Assembly (NCBI RefSeq): GCF_943193205.1
Contig: NZ_CALPDD010000002.1
Coordinates: 62,001 to 126,000 of the forward strand
DNA: 64,000 nucleotides
From: Alistipes muris
GTDB lineage: Bacteria; Bacteroidota; Bacteroidia; Bacteroidales; Rikenellaceae
Direction of reading: 5' to 3'
Every line of letters starts with the position of its first letter. The first letter of the stretch is position 1. The position numbers and the translations under genes are program-made. The notes beneath the pieces were generated by a model, which saw nothing but the letters and a program-made list of their open reading frames with translations, made no database searches and was not told the DNA's origin. Positions 24,807 to 32,982 of this stretch are shown piece after piece.

Positions 24807-26153
24807 ATGCTGAACGCTCTGACCGCCATTTCGCCCGTCGACGGGCGCTACCGCAACAAAACGGAAAAACTGGCCGATTATTTTTCGGAACAGGCCCTGA
24901 TCCGCTACCGCATCCGTGTGGAAGTGGAGTACTTCATTGCGCTGTGCGAGCTGCCCCTGCCGCAGCTGGCGGGCGTCGACCGCTCGCAGTTCGCAGCCCT
25001 GCGCTCGCTCTACCTCGATTTCACGGCGGCCGACGCCGAACGCGTCAAGGAAATCGAAGCGGTGACCAACCACGATGTCAAGGCCATCGAATACATCATC
25101 AAGGAGAAGATGGACACCCTCGGGCTGGCCGACTACAAAGAATTCGTCCACTTCGGGCTGACCTCGCAGGACATCAACAACACGTCGATTCCGCTGTCGC
25201 TCAAAGAAGCGCTCAACGCCGTATATTATCCGGCCGTCGAGGAGGTGCGCGACAAGCTCTCCGCCTTTGCCGACGAATGGCGCGCCGTGCCGATGCTGGC
25301 CCGCACGCACGGACAGCCCGCCTCGCCGACGACCTTAGGCAAGGAAATGATGGTCTATGTGGAGCGGCTCGAAAAACAGCTGGCCATGCTCCACGACATA
25401 GCCGTTCCGGCCAAGTTCGGCGGAGCGACGGGCAACTTCAACGCCCACCGCGCGGCCTATCCGGCCGTCGACTGGGTGGCTTTCGCCAACCGCTTCGCAA
25501 GCGAAACACTGGGGCTCGAACGCTCGCAGTACACCACGCAAATCGAACACTATGACAACCTGGCGGCGATTTTCGACAACCTCAAGCGCATCGACACCAT
25601 CCTCATAGACCTGGCGCGCGACATGTGGATGTACATTTCGGAGGAGTACTTCAAACAACAAATCAAGGCGGGCGAAGTGGGTTCGAGCGCCATGCCGCAC
25701 AAAGTGAATCCCATCGACTTCGAGAACGCCGAAGGCAACCTGGGCATCGCCAGCGCCATCTATGAACACCTGGCGGCCAAACTGCCCGTATCGCGGCTCC
25801 AACGCGACCTGACCGACTCGACCGTCCTGCGCAACATAGGGGTGCCGATGGCCCACTCGGTCATCGCGCTGCAATCGCTGCTGAAAGGACTGAACAAACT
25901 GATACTGAACCGCGAAGCGCTCGACCGCGACCTGGAACAGAACTGGGCCGTGGTGGCCGAGGGCATCCAGACCATCCTGCGCCGGGAGGGCTATCCCAAA
26001 CCCTACGAAGCACTCAAGGCGCTGACCCGCACCAACAGCCACATCACGGCCGAAGCCATTGCGGCGTTCATCGAAACGCTCGGCGTGGCCGAAAGCGTCA
26101 AGGCCGAACTGCGCGCCCTGTCGCCGCAGACCTATACGGGAGTTTTTCAATGA
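24807..26153 (+). CDS. purB: Adenylosuccinate lyase
   Basis: PurB catalyses two fumarate-releasing steps in purine synthesis. The 448-residue protein starts MLNALTAISPVDGRY, typical for the family, with the active-site His in ARTHGQPASPTT and the fumarase/aspartase signature GSSAMPHKVNPIDFEN. The ATG at 24807 follows the -7 box by 29 bp; upstream in-frame codons overlap the divergent promoters. Its stop overlaps the birA start by 4 bp. Confidence 0.96.
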   Translation: MLNALTAISPVDGRYRNKTEKLADYFSEQALIRYRIRVEVEYFIALCELPLPQLAGVDRSQFAALRSLYLDFTAADAERVKEIEAVTNHDVKAIEYIIKEKMDTLGLADYKEFVHFGLTSQDINNTSIPLSLKEALNAVYYPAVEEVRDKLSAFADEWRAVPMLARTHGQPASPTTLGKEMMVYVERLEKQLAMLHDIAVPAKFGGATGNFNAHRAAYPAVDWVAFANRFASETLGLERSQYTTQIEHYDNLAAIFDNLKRIDTILIDLARDMWMYISEEYFKQQIKAGEVGSSAMPHKVNPIDFENAEGNLGIASAIYEHLAAKLPVSRLQRDLTDSTVLRNIGVPMAHSVIALQSLLKGLNKLILNREALDRDLEQNWAVVAEGIQTILRREGYPKPYEALKALTRTNSHITAEAIAAFIETLGVAESVKAELRALSPQTYTGVFQ

Positions 26154-26872
26154 TTTACCGTCTTGCCACAACGACGTCGACCAACGACGAAGCCCGCGAC
26201 GCGCGATACCGTCACGGCGACGTGGTATGGGCCGAACGGCAGACGGCGGGCCGGGGCCAGCGCGGCCACGTGTGGCATAGCCCCGAGGGCGAAAACCTGA
26301 CGTTCTCGCTGCTCCTCGAACCGCAGTTCCTGCCCATAGGCGAACAATTCCTGCTCTCGGAAGCCGTGGCGCTGGCCCTGACCGACATGTTCGCGCACTA
26401 CGGCATCGCGACCCGCATCAAGTGGACGAACGACATCTACGCCGGAAACCGCAAGATAGTGGGGATGCTGATCGAGCACAACTGCTCGGGCCCGACCCTG
26501 GCGCGGAGTATCGTGGGCATAGGAATCAACGTCAACCAGGCCGCATTCGACCCGGCGCTGCCCAACCCGGTGTCGATGGCGCAGCTGACCGGACGCACGT
26601 TCGACCGCGAAGAAGTCCTGCGAACGTTCCTCGAACGCTTCGCCCTCCGCTACAAACAACTCCGCCAAGGCGACCGGGAAACCCTGCAAACCGACTACCG
26701 CACCCGCATGTACCGGCTGGGCGAACGGCACGCCTACCGCCTGCCAGGGCAGGGCGAGACCGAGGGCATCATCGAAGGAGTACGCCCCACCGGGGAACTG
26801 CTCGTCCGCCACACCGACGGAACGCTCGGCGAATACCTGTTCGGAGAGATCGAATTCGTGTTAAAAAAATAA
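26150..26872 (+). CDS. birA: Biotin--[acetyl-CoA-carboxylase] ligase, no DNA-binding domain
   Basis: This enzyme attaches biotin to carboxylases through biotinyl-AMP. The 240-residue protein has the biotin/ATP-binding loop GRGQRGHVWHSPEGENL and the catalytic Lys in IKWTNDIYAGNRKI, with a small C-terminal domain. It lacks the N-terminal helix-turn-helix of E. coli BirA, so it cannot act as a repressor in that way. It overlaps purB by ATGA. Confidence 0.94.
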   Translation: MIYRLATTTSTNDEARDARYRHGDVVWAERQTAGRGQRGHVWHSPEGENLTFSLLLEPQFLPIGEQFLLSEAVALALTDMFAHYGIATRIKWTNDIYAGNRKIVGMLIEHNCSGPTLARSIVGIGINVNQAAFDPALPNPVSMAQLTGRTFDREEVLRTFLERFALRYKQLRQGDRETLQTDYRTRMYRLGERHAYRLPGQGETEGIIEGVRPTGELLVRHTDGTLGEYLFGEIEFVLKK

Positions 26873-26881
26873 CAGAAACCC

Positions 26882-26911
26882 TTGCTGTTATCAAAATAAC
26901 ACCTATATTTG
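26882..26911 (+). promoter_or_regulatory. Promoter of gcvH-mdh with an internal inverted repeat
   Basis: TTG (26882-26884), a 19-bp spacer and TATATTTG (26904-26911). The spacer contains GTTATCAAAATAAC, a small inverted repeat that could be an operator. Confidence 0.7.
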
Positions 26912-26941
26912 CATAACGAATCCTTAAAAACAGAAAGAAAG

Positions 26942-27319
26942 ATGAACGTACCTGCCAACCTGAAATACTCCAGCGACCACGAATGGTGCCGCATGGAAGG
27001 CGACACGGCCGTAGTGGGCATCACGGACTTCGCGCAAAGCCAACTGGGCGACATCGTATTCGTAGACGTACCGACCGCGGGCGAGACCCTGGCGGCGGGC
27101 GACGTATTCGGCTCGATAGAAGCGGTGAAGACGGTGAGCGACGCATTCTTGCCTGTGGGCGGCGAAATCGTGGAATTCAACCCTGCGGTGGACGCCGACC
27201 CGTCGGTTGTGAACAAAGACCCCTACGGCGAGGGCTGGCTGGTGAAGGTGAAGGTTTCGGACCCGGCCGACTACGAAGCGCTGCTGACGCCGGAGAAATA
27301 CGCCGAACTGATCGGATAG
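26942..27319 (+). CDS. gcvH: Glycine cleavage system H protein
   Basis: The lipoylated H protein shuttles the aminomethyl group between the P, T and L proteins. The 125-residue protein starts MNVPANLKYSSDHEW, has GITDFAQSQLGDIVFVD and the lipoylation Lys in GSIEAVKTVSDAF. No other gcv gene is in the window. mdh follows 72 bp downstream on the same strand without a clear promoter of its own. Confidence 0.95.
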   Translation: MNVPANLKYSSDHEWCRMEGDTAVVGITDFAQSQLGDIVFVDVPTAGETLAAGDVFGSIEAVKTVSDAFLPVGGEIVEFNPAVDADPSVVNKDPYGEGWLVKVKVSDPADYEALLTPEKYAELIG

Positions 27320-27391
27320 GACGAAACGACAAGCGGCCGACCGGAACGTCCGGCCTTTCAGCCGCGAATGCGCAAACTTAAATAAACAGAT

Positions 27392-28333
27392 ATGTCTAAA
27401 GTTACCGTTGTAGGTGCGGGCGCCGTGGGCGCGACCTGCGCGAATGTGATGGCCTGCCGCGAAGTGGCGAGCGAAGTAGTGCTGATCGACATCAAGGAAG
27501 GCCTGTCGGAAGGCAAGATGCTGGACATGTACCAGACCTCGACGCTGATGGACTTCGACACGAAACTGGTCGGCGCGACCAACGACTACAAAAAGACCGC
27601 CAACTCGGACGTGGTGGTCATCACCTCGGGCATCCCCCGCAAACCGGGCATGACGCGCGAAGAACTCATCGGCACGAACGCCAACATCATGAAAGGCGTC
27701 GTCGAACAAATCGTGAAATACTCGCCGCGGGCCATCGTCATCGTGGTGGCCAACCCGATGGACACGCTGACCTACCTGGCGCTGAAGAGCTCGGGACTGC
27801 CCAAGAACCGCATCATCGGCATGGGCGGCGCGCTCGACTCGTCGCGCTTCAAATGCTACCTGGCCAAAGCCACGGGAGCCAACATCAACAACGTCGACGG
27901 CATGGTCATCGGCGGCCATGGCGACACGACGATGATTCCGCTGCTGTCGAAAGCGACGGTCAACGGAGTTCCCGTGACGCAATTCGCCTCGAAGAAGAAA
28001 CTGCAGGAAGCCGTGCAGGCCACGATGGTGGGCGGCGCGACGCTGACCAAACTTATCGGCACCTCGGCGTGGTACGCTCCGGGCGCAGCGGCCGCGATGA
28101 TGGTCGAAGCGATTCTGAACGACCAGAAGAAGATGATTCCCTGCTCGTGCTACTTGGAGGGCGAATACGGCCAGGACGACATCTGCATCGGCGTACCGGC
28201 CATCATCGGCCGCAAGGGCATCGAGAAAATCGTGAAAATCGACTTCACGAAAGAAGAAGCGGCGAAATTCGCCGAATCGGCCGCCGCGGTCCGCAAGACC
28301 AACGAGGTACTGCGCGAAATCAAGGCGCTGTAA
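27392..28333 (+). CDS. mdh: Malate dehydrogenase (LDH-like type)
   Basis: The 313-residue protein has the NAD-binding start VTVVGAGAVGATCAN, the malate-specific Arg pair in PRKPGMTREEL, the catalytic Asp/Arg helix (NPMDTLTYLALKSSGL region) and the catalytic His in GGHGDTTMIPL. It is of the dimer/tetramer LDH-like class common in Bacteroidota. A strong terminator follows. Confidence 0.95.
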   Translation: MSKVTVVGAGAVGATCANVMACREVASEVVLIDIKEGLSEGKMLDMYQTSTLMDFDTKLVGATNDYKKTANSDVVVITSGIPRKPGMTREELIGTNANIMKGVVEQIVKYSPRAIVIVVANPMDTLTYLALKSSGLPKNRIIGMGGALDSSRFKCYLAKATGANINNVDGMVIGGHGDTTMIPLLSKATVNGVPVTQFASKKKLQEAVQATMVGGATLTKLIGTSAWYAPGAAAAMMVEAILNDQKKMIPCSCYLEGEYGQDDICIGVPAIIGRKGIEKIVKIDFTKEEAAKFAESAAAVRKTNEVLREIKAL

Positions 28334-28355
28334 CGGCACGCCGACGCTCCATACG

Positions 28356-28394
28356 ATTCGCCCCGGGGAAGTTCCCCGGGGCGAATGTTTTTTT
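28356..28394 (+). terminator. Terminator after mdh
   Basis: A 15-bp inverted repeat, ATTCGCCCCGGGGAA and its complement, followed by a run of seven T (28388-28394). Confidence 0.9.
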
Positions 28395-28430
28395 GTTCGT
28401 TGACGCTCGGAATGCCCAAAAGAGAGGACT

Positions 28431-30743
28431 TTAGAAATTCAACTTGACGCCGACGAACCAGCTGCGGGGCAGAGACGGCCCGTAGACATAACCGGAATCG
28501 CGGTCGGCACCCTGGTCGAAATCCTTCTGATAGGCGTTGAACAGGTTCTGCACGCCGCCGTAGAACTGCATGGTGAGCTCCTTGTAAATCCGCAGGTCGT
28601 AGCTCAGCCGGGCGTTCATGTCGAAGAACCGGGGCGTGATGACCGCCACGTCGTGCTCGGTGCCCGACCCGGCCATGTGCTGAACGAGCATCTCTCCGGT
28701 GCAGTTGCCCGTGAGGTCGACGGCGAGCGTCCGCCACGGCTTGAACGACGCGGTGAAATAACCGTAGAGGTCGGGCGTGCGGAACATCCGCCGCACGGGA
28801 GCCACCGTCTCGTCCTCGCTCCAGAATTCGGGCTCGGCGTAACGGCTCTGCTGCCACGTCATCCCGGCCTGCAACTCGAACCAACGCGTGAAGATGGCGC
28901 GTCCCTCGATGTTGATGCCCGCCACCGTGGCGCCCGAACCGTTGTAACGCTCACGGATGACGCTGCCGTCCTCGGTCGGAACCGGAAGATCGCGCAGGGT
29001 GAAGACATCGTTGAGGACGGTATAGAAGCCCTCGACCAACAGATTGGTCTGCACGCTGCCGAACTGGCGGTAGAGGTCGGCCGAGAGGCTGACGCTGTGC
29101 GAACGCTCCTCGCGGAGGTTGTCGGCCAGGCGGATGCGCACCCGCTCGCCGCCCACGACAGCGATGTGCATGTCCTCGTCGAACGCCTGCGGAGCGCGGT
29201 AACCGCCTGCGTAGCTTGCCCGCAGGTTGACCGATTCGGTGGGATTGAACCGCACGTTGACGCGCGGGCTGAAGATAGGGTTGTCGACCAGATTGTGCTT
29301 GTCGAGCCGCCCGCCGAGGAGCAGCGACCACTTTTTGGTCTTCCACTCGTTCTGGAAATAAGCCCCGACGATATGCACCGTCTGGTCGGTGGCCATGTCG
29401 TAGCCGAGCGAACGGTCGGAAAGGTCGTCGAAGCTGTATTCGGCGCCGACGGTCAGCTCGGCGGGCATGAACCACAGCCGCCCGAACGCATGGATATACT
29501 GCGCCCCGGCCGCCACGGTGATGTCGTGCGTCTTGCCGTAGGCGTCGGGGTCCTGCTTCGAGCCGTAATAGCTGCGGCGCGCCGTATTCTGGAACGACGC
29601 GTAGGCGTTCACGCGGTCGCTGCGGTCGGGGGTCGAGAAGTCGAACGAGAGACTGCCGCCGTCGATGGAATGGTCGGTCTGCTCGGCGACCCAGGCTTCG
29701 TGGGGCGGAAGGTCGAGCAGGTCGCCGCCGCGCCGGTACTCGCTCAGATGATGATACTGGGCCGTAATGCGCGAATAAGCCCCGGTGCGGAAGAAAGAAC
29801 GCATGCCGACCGACTGCGACCGGATGACGGGCAGCTCGGTGAAGCCGTCGCCGTCGTGGTCGTAGCCCGAACGGTGGCGGTTCTGCCCGAAGACGCAAAG
29901 CCCGGCGCGGCGGTTGTCGGTAACGTAGGAGGCATTGAGCATGGTATTGTTATCGTAGGTGCCGCCGCAGCCGATGGAGGTGAGGGTGTGGGCAAGCGAC
30001 GCCGAACTGCGCGAGGGCTCGCGCGTGATGACGTTGATGGTACCGCCGATGGCCGACGAACCGTAGAGCGCCGACCCGCCGCCGCGCAGCACCTCGACCC
30101 GCTCGATCATGTTAGCGGGAATCTGCTCGAGCCCGTAGACCCCCGTCAAGGCGGAAAACACGGGGTGCGAGTCGATGAGAATCTGCGAATAGTGGCCGTC
30201 GAGCCCGTTGATGCGCACCTGCGTGAAGCCGCAGTTCTGGCAATCGTCCTCGACCCGCACGCCGGGCTGGAACGAAAGGCCCCCGGCGAGCGACGCGGCG
30301 TTGATTTTGTCGAACAGCTCGGCGCTGAGCACGCCGACCAGCGCCGGAGCCTCGCGCCGCAAAGTGGCGGTCCGGCTGGCCGAGACAACGACCTCGTCCA
30401 TCGAAATGCCGCTCTGCTCGATGTCGAAATTGACCTCCAGCGTCTCGCCCGAACGCAGCACGACCTGCTTCTGCAAGGGCGCGTAACCCAGCTCCCGCAC
30501 TTCGAGCGTGCAGGGGCCCTCGGGCAGATTCTTCAGATAATAATGGCCCGACGCATCGGTAGTGGTGCCGTAGGTCGTACCCTGCACGGCGACCGTAGCG
30601 TAAGGAACATGTTCGCGGGTCTGCCTGTCGACAACGTGACCCACCAGATTGGCATCGGTATGTTCGGGCGAAGCTCCGGCATCGGACGCCCGGCACGCAA
30701 GCACCGTCCCGACGCACAGCAGCGCCAAGAAAAGATTTTTCAT
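28431..30743 (-). CDS. TonB-dependent outer membrane receptor with CxxC in the plug domain
   Basis: The 770-residue outer-membrane receptor has a signal peptide, a carboxypeptidase-regulatory-like domain (about 30-110), a plug domain (about 118-235) and a barrel ending in KLNF with terminal Phe. The plug carries VEDDCQNCGFTQVRINGLDG and RVEVLRGGGSALYGSSAIGG. The CxxC in the plug is characteristic of one Bacteroidota receptor group and may bind a metal. It is not of the SusC type and has no SusD partner. The start at MKNLFLALLCVG is preferred over an upstream extension lacking a signal peptide. It follows the small secreted protein by about 100 bp and probably takes up a metal complex or haem-like compound; the ligand is inferred only. 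Confidence 0.88.
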   Translation of the reverse strand: MKNLFLALLCVGTVLACRASDAGASPEHTDANLVGHVVDRQTREHVPYATVAVQGTTYGTTTDASGHYYLKNLPEGPCTLEVRELGYAPLQKQVVLRSGETLEVNFDIEQSGISMDEVVVSASRTATLRREAPALVGVLSAELFDKINAASLAGGLSFQPGVRVEDDCQNCGFTQVRINGLDGHYSQILIDSHPVFSALTGVYGLEQIPANMIERVEVLRGGGSALYGSSAIGGTINVITREPSRSSASLAHTLTSIGCGGTYDNNTMLNASYVTDNRRAGLCVFGQNRHRSGYDHDGDGFTELPVIRSQSVGMRSFFRTGAYSRITAQYHHLSEYRRGGDLLDLPPHEAWVAEQTDHSIDGGSLSFDFSTPDRSDRVNAYASFQNTARRSYYGSKQDPDAYGKTHDITVAAGAQYIHAFGRLWFMPAELTVGAEYSFDDLSDRSLGYDMATDQTVHIVGAYFQNEWKTKKWSLLLGGRLDKHNLVDNPIFSPRVNVRFNPTESVNLRASYAGGYRAPQAFDEDMHIAVVGGERVRIRLADNLREERSHSVSLSADLYRQFGSVQTNLLVEGFYTVLNDVFTLRDLPVPTEDGSVIRERYNGSGATVAGINIEGRAIFTRWFELQAGMTWQQSRYAEPEFWSEDETVAPVRRMFRTPDLYGYFTASFKPWRTLAVDLTGNCTGEMLVQHMAGSGTEHDVAVITPRFFDMNARLSYDLRIYKELTMQFYGGVQNLFNAYQKDFDQGADRDSGYVYGPSLPRSWFVGVKLNF

Positions 30744-30842
30744 GGAAAATAAGTTGGGTGAAACAAAAGTCCGCCTGCACGCGGCCTGATAACCAAGGAA
30801 CACGAAAGGCGCTGTTCTCGCCTTTCGAGCTGACGCGGAACG

Positions 30843-31175
30843 TCAGCGCACGGCGGGCGGAGCACGGAGCAGCGACGCTCCGAAAGGCAGACAGCAACGG
30901 CAGCGCGTCACCCCGGGCCTCAGAACGGCCAGCAGCGCGAAACCGGCCGTGAAGAAATAGGCCGTCTGCTCCACGGCGGGGAAGAAGCAGAAATCGTCGA
31001 CCGTACAAAGGTCGGCCACACGCGCCGCAGCCCCGTTATCGGGCACCAGGTCGCCGGCGAATGCGGGGAAATGGGCGTGGTCCTCGGTATAGATATGCAC
31101 CTTCTGACCTGCATGGGCCGCCACCATAACCGACAGCAGCAGGCAGGCATAGCATTTTTTCAGCAAGGTACGCAT
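30843..31175 (-). CDS. Small secreted protein preceding a TonB receptor (resembles DUF6769)
   Basis: The 110-residue protein has a signal peptide (MRTLLKKCYACLLLSVMVAA), then HIYTEDHAHFPAF, DLCTVDDFCFFPAVEQTA and the C-terminal SLLRAPPAVR. From memory, small Bacteroidota proteins ending in LRAPP and often rich in His precede TonB receptors (DUF6769 and relatives). The His/Cys content here would fit metal handling, but this is unproven. An ATG two codons upstream (31181) is equally possible. It shares a promoter with the receptor. Confidence 0.6.
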   Translation of the reverse strand: MRTLLKKCYACLLLSVMVAAHAGQKVHIYTEDHAHFPAFAGDLVPDNGAAARVADLCTVDDFCFFPAVEQTAYFFTAGFALLAVLRPGVTRCRCCLPFGASLLRAPPAVR

Positions 31176-31257
31176 CGTCATTCGGAGTGCCAAGGTAACC
31201 GCGCCGGGAGCAACACCGGACGAGACCGGAGTTTGCCGGGGCGAAACTTATCGGGGG

Positions 31258-31287
31258 CAAAGGTAATAATAAAAAAAGGCCGCGCAA
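31258..31287 (-). promoter_or_regulatory. Promoter of the small protein-TonB receptor unit
   Basis: On the minus strand TTG (31287-31285), a 19-bp spacer and TACCTTTG (31265-31258). The leader is about 75 nt, and no riboswitch motif was recognised in it. Confidence 0.75.
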
Positions 31288-31333
31288 CGGCGGCCCTGCA
31301 AAATACCTGTAAAAAGGGAGGGAACTTCCCGGC

Positions 31334-31477
31334 TCAGTCGAGCTCCAGCCTTTCGACCCAACCTCGGAGCGCCGCGGCGGATTCGCGGCCGCCGAACCGC
31401 CGTCCCGGCTTCCACACGGCCGCGGTCGTCAGCGTGAAAGAAGAGAACATGACGATAAAGAACATATTGAAATTCAT
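31334..31477 (-). CDS. Possible 47-residue protein, unknown
   Basis: An ATG 6 bp after the truncated hydrolase opens a 47-codon frame, MNFNMFFIVMFSSFTLTTAA then a basic, Arg-rich tail. It has one hydrophobic N-terminal segment. It may be a real small membrane protein or a fragment left by the same deletion that shortened the hydrolase. I do not recognise it. Confidence 0.2.
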   Translation of the reverse strand: MNFNMFFIVMFSSFTLTTAAVWKPGRRFGGRESAAALRGWVERLELD

Positions 31478-31483
31478 GGCACA

Positions 31484-32155
31484 CTATTGCAGATTTTCGC
31501 GGAAAAACGACTCCATCCTGTCGAACGGGATGACGGCCGAATTGTCGTAAAGGTCGGTATGACTGGCACCGGGAACAATCATCAGCTCCTTGTTGCTGCC
31601 CATCAGCCTTTTGAACGCATCTTCGCTGAAATAGCGCGAATGGGCCTTTTCGCCGTGAATCAGCAGCACGGCGCTGCGGATTTCGTCGCTGTAAGCCAGA
31701 ATCGGCATGTTGACGAACGACAAGGCCGAAGTCTTGTTCCAACCGTCGTTGGAATTGAGCGAACGCTCATGATAACCGCGCGGGGTCTTGTAATAGGCGT
31801 GGTAATCCCGGACGAACTGCGGCGCATCCTCGGGCAAAGGGTCGGCGACCCCTCCGGCCCGGGCGCAGGAACCGCTGCGGGCGTCGGCCGTGCGCTGGGC
31901 GCTGAGCTCCCTGCGCAACCGGTAACGAGCCTCGGAATCCATCGTGTCGAAATACCCGTTGGCGGTGACCCGGCTCATATCGTACATCGTTGAAGCAACG
32001 GTCGCCCGGATGCGGGTGTCGATGGCGGCGGCATTGAGGGCGAAACCGCCCCAGCCGCAGATGCCGACAATGCCTATCCGCCCGGGATCGGCATCCTCGC
32101 GCGTCGAAAGGTAATCGACGGCGGCAAGGGCGGCAGTCCACAAAAAATTACGCAT
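31484..32155 (-). pseudogene. Dienelactone-hydrolase-type alpha/beta hydrolase, apparently 5'-truncated
   Basis: The 223 residues from MRNFLWTAALAAVDYL match the C-terminal two thirds of the large bacterial alpha/beta hydrolase (YcjY/DLH-like) family: the Cys-nucleophile elbow GICGWGGFALNAAA, AQRTADARSGSCARAGGV, VLLIHGEKAHSRYFSEDAF and the catalytic His in PGASHTDLYDN. The usual ~100 N-terminal residues (oxyanion loop and first strands) are absent, and the sequence diverges abruptly just before AAVDYLSTRED. The frame stays open to 32323, but that part is not recognisable. A TATTTTTG box lies at 32186-32179. A remnant is most likely; a functional short form cannot be excluded. Confidence 0.6.
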
Positions 32156-32336
32156 GATTCGGCTATTGAAATCCGATGCAAAAATAGGCGCTTCCGACAA
32201 ACGGGCGGATACCTGTTTTACGGGAAGAAATACCCCGATTCCGGAACTTGGAAACGACACCGGAACAGCGCAAAAAAAGCAGGACCGTGCGGGCGGTCCT
32301 GCCAGGAAAAATCCGGGCGGCACGCGGCCGCAACGG

Positions 32337-32813
32337 TCAGATATTGATGTCGAGAATCTCGAACCGGATGGTTCCGGCGGGGACCTCGACCTCGACGCAA
32401 TCGCCCTTCTTGTGGCCGAGCAGCGCCTTGGCGATGGGGGTGCCGATGGCGAGCTTGCCCTCGCGCAGGTTGGCCTCGTGCTCGGCGACGATGGTATAGA
32501 CCATCTGCTTCTGGGTGTTGTGGTTCAGCAGGGTGACCTTACTGAGAATCTGCACCTTGCTTTTGTCGATCTTGGTCTCGTCGATGATACGCGCGTTGGA
32601 GAGCGTGTCCTCCATCTTGGCGATCCGCATCTCCAGCAGACCCTGCGCCTCGCGCGCCGCATCGTACTCCGCATTCTCCGAAAGGTCGCCTTTGTCGCGC
32701 GCCTCGGCGATGGCCGCCGAAATGGCCGGACGCTCGACGGAACGCATATGGTCGAGTTCCTCCTTCAGCTTTCTGTAACCCTCCGCCGTCAGATAAATAA
32801 TCTCTTTTGCCAT
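32337..32813 (-). CDS. greA: Transcription elongation factor GreA
   Basis: GreA rescues backtracked RNA polymerase by stimulating transcript cleavage. The 158-residue protein has the N-terminal coiled coil with the acidic tip DKGDLSENAEYDAA and the C-terminal FKBP-like domain (GTPIAKALLGHKKGDCVEVEVP). It has its own promoter and an unusually long leader of about 115 nt. Confidence 0.96.
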   Translation of the reverse strand: MAKEIIYLTAEGYRKLKEELDHMRSVERPAISAAIAEARDKGDLSENAEYDAAREAQGLLEMRIAKMEDTLSNARIIDETKIDKSKVQILSKVTLLNHNTQKQMVYTIVAEHEANLREGKLAIGTPIAKALLGHKKGDCVEVEVPAGTIRFEILDINI

Positions 32814-32934
32814 GATATATATAACTTAAAATTAATCGTTTACACCAACAACCGACCCCGAGGGACCGACTGCGAAAAACGCAAAAAACAAGAATCCTGA
32901 CCCGGAAGGCCAGAACCCCTTTTGCTCAATAAGA

Positions 32935-32966
32935 CAAAGGTAACGAGTAAAATCCGAATTTCCAAA
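32935..32966 (-). promoter_or_regulatory. Promoter of greA
   Basis: On the minus strand TTTG (32966-32963), a 20-bp spacer and TACCTTTG (32942-32935). Confidence 0.75.
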
Positions 32967-32982
32967 TATTTTTCGGATACGC

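Noticed and set aside
31176..31287. Cobalamin or other riboswitch before the TonB receptor unit
   Set aside because: The leader is only about 75 nt, and no B12-box or other aptamer core was seen.
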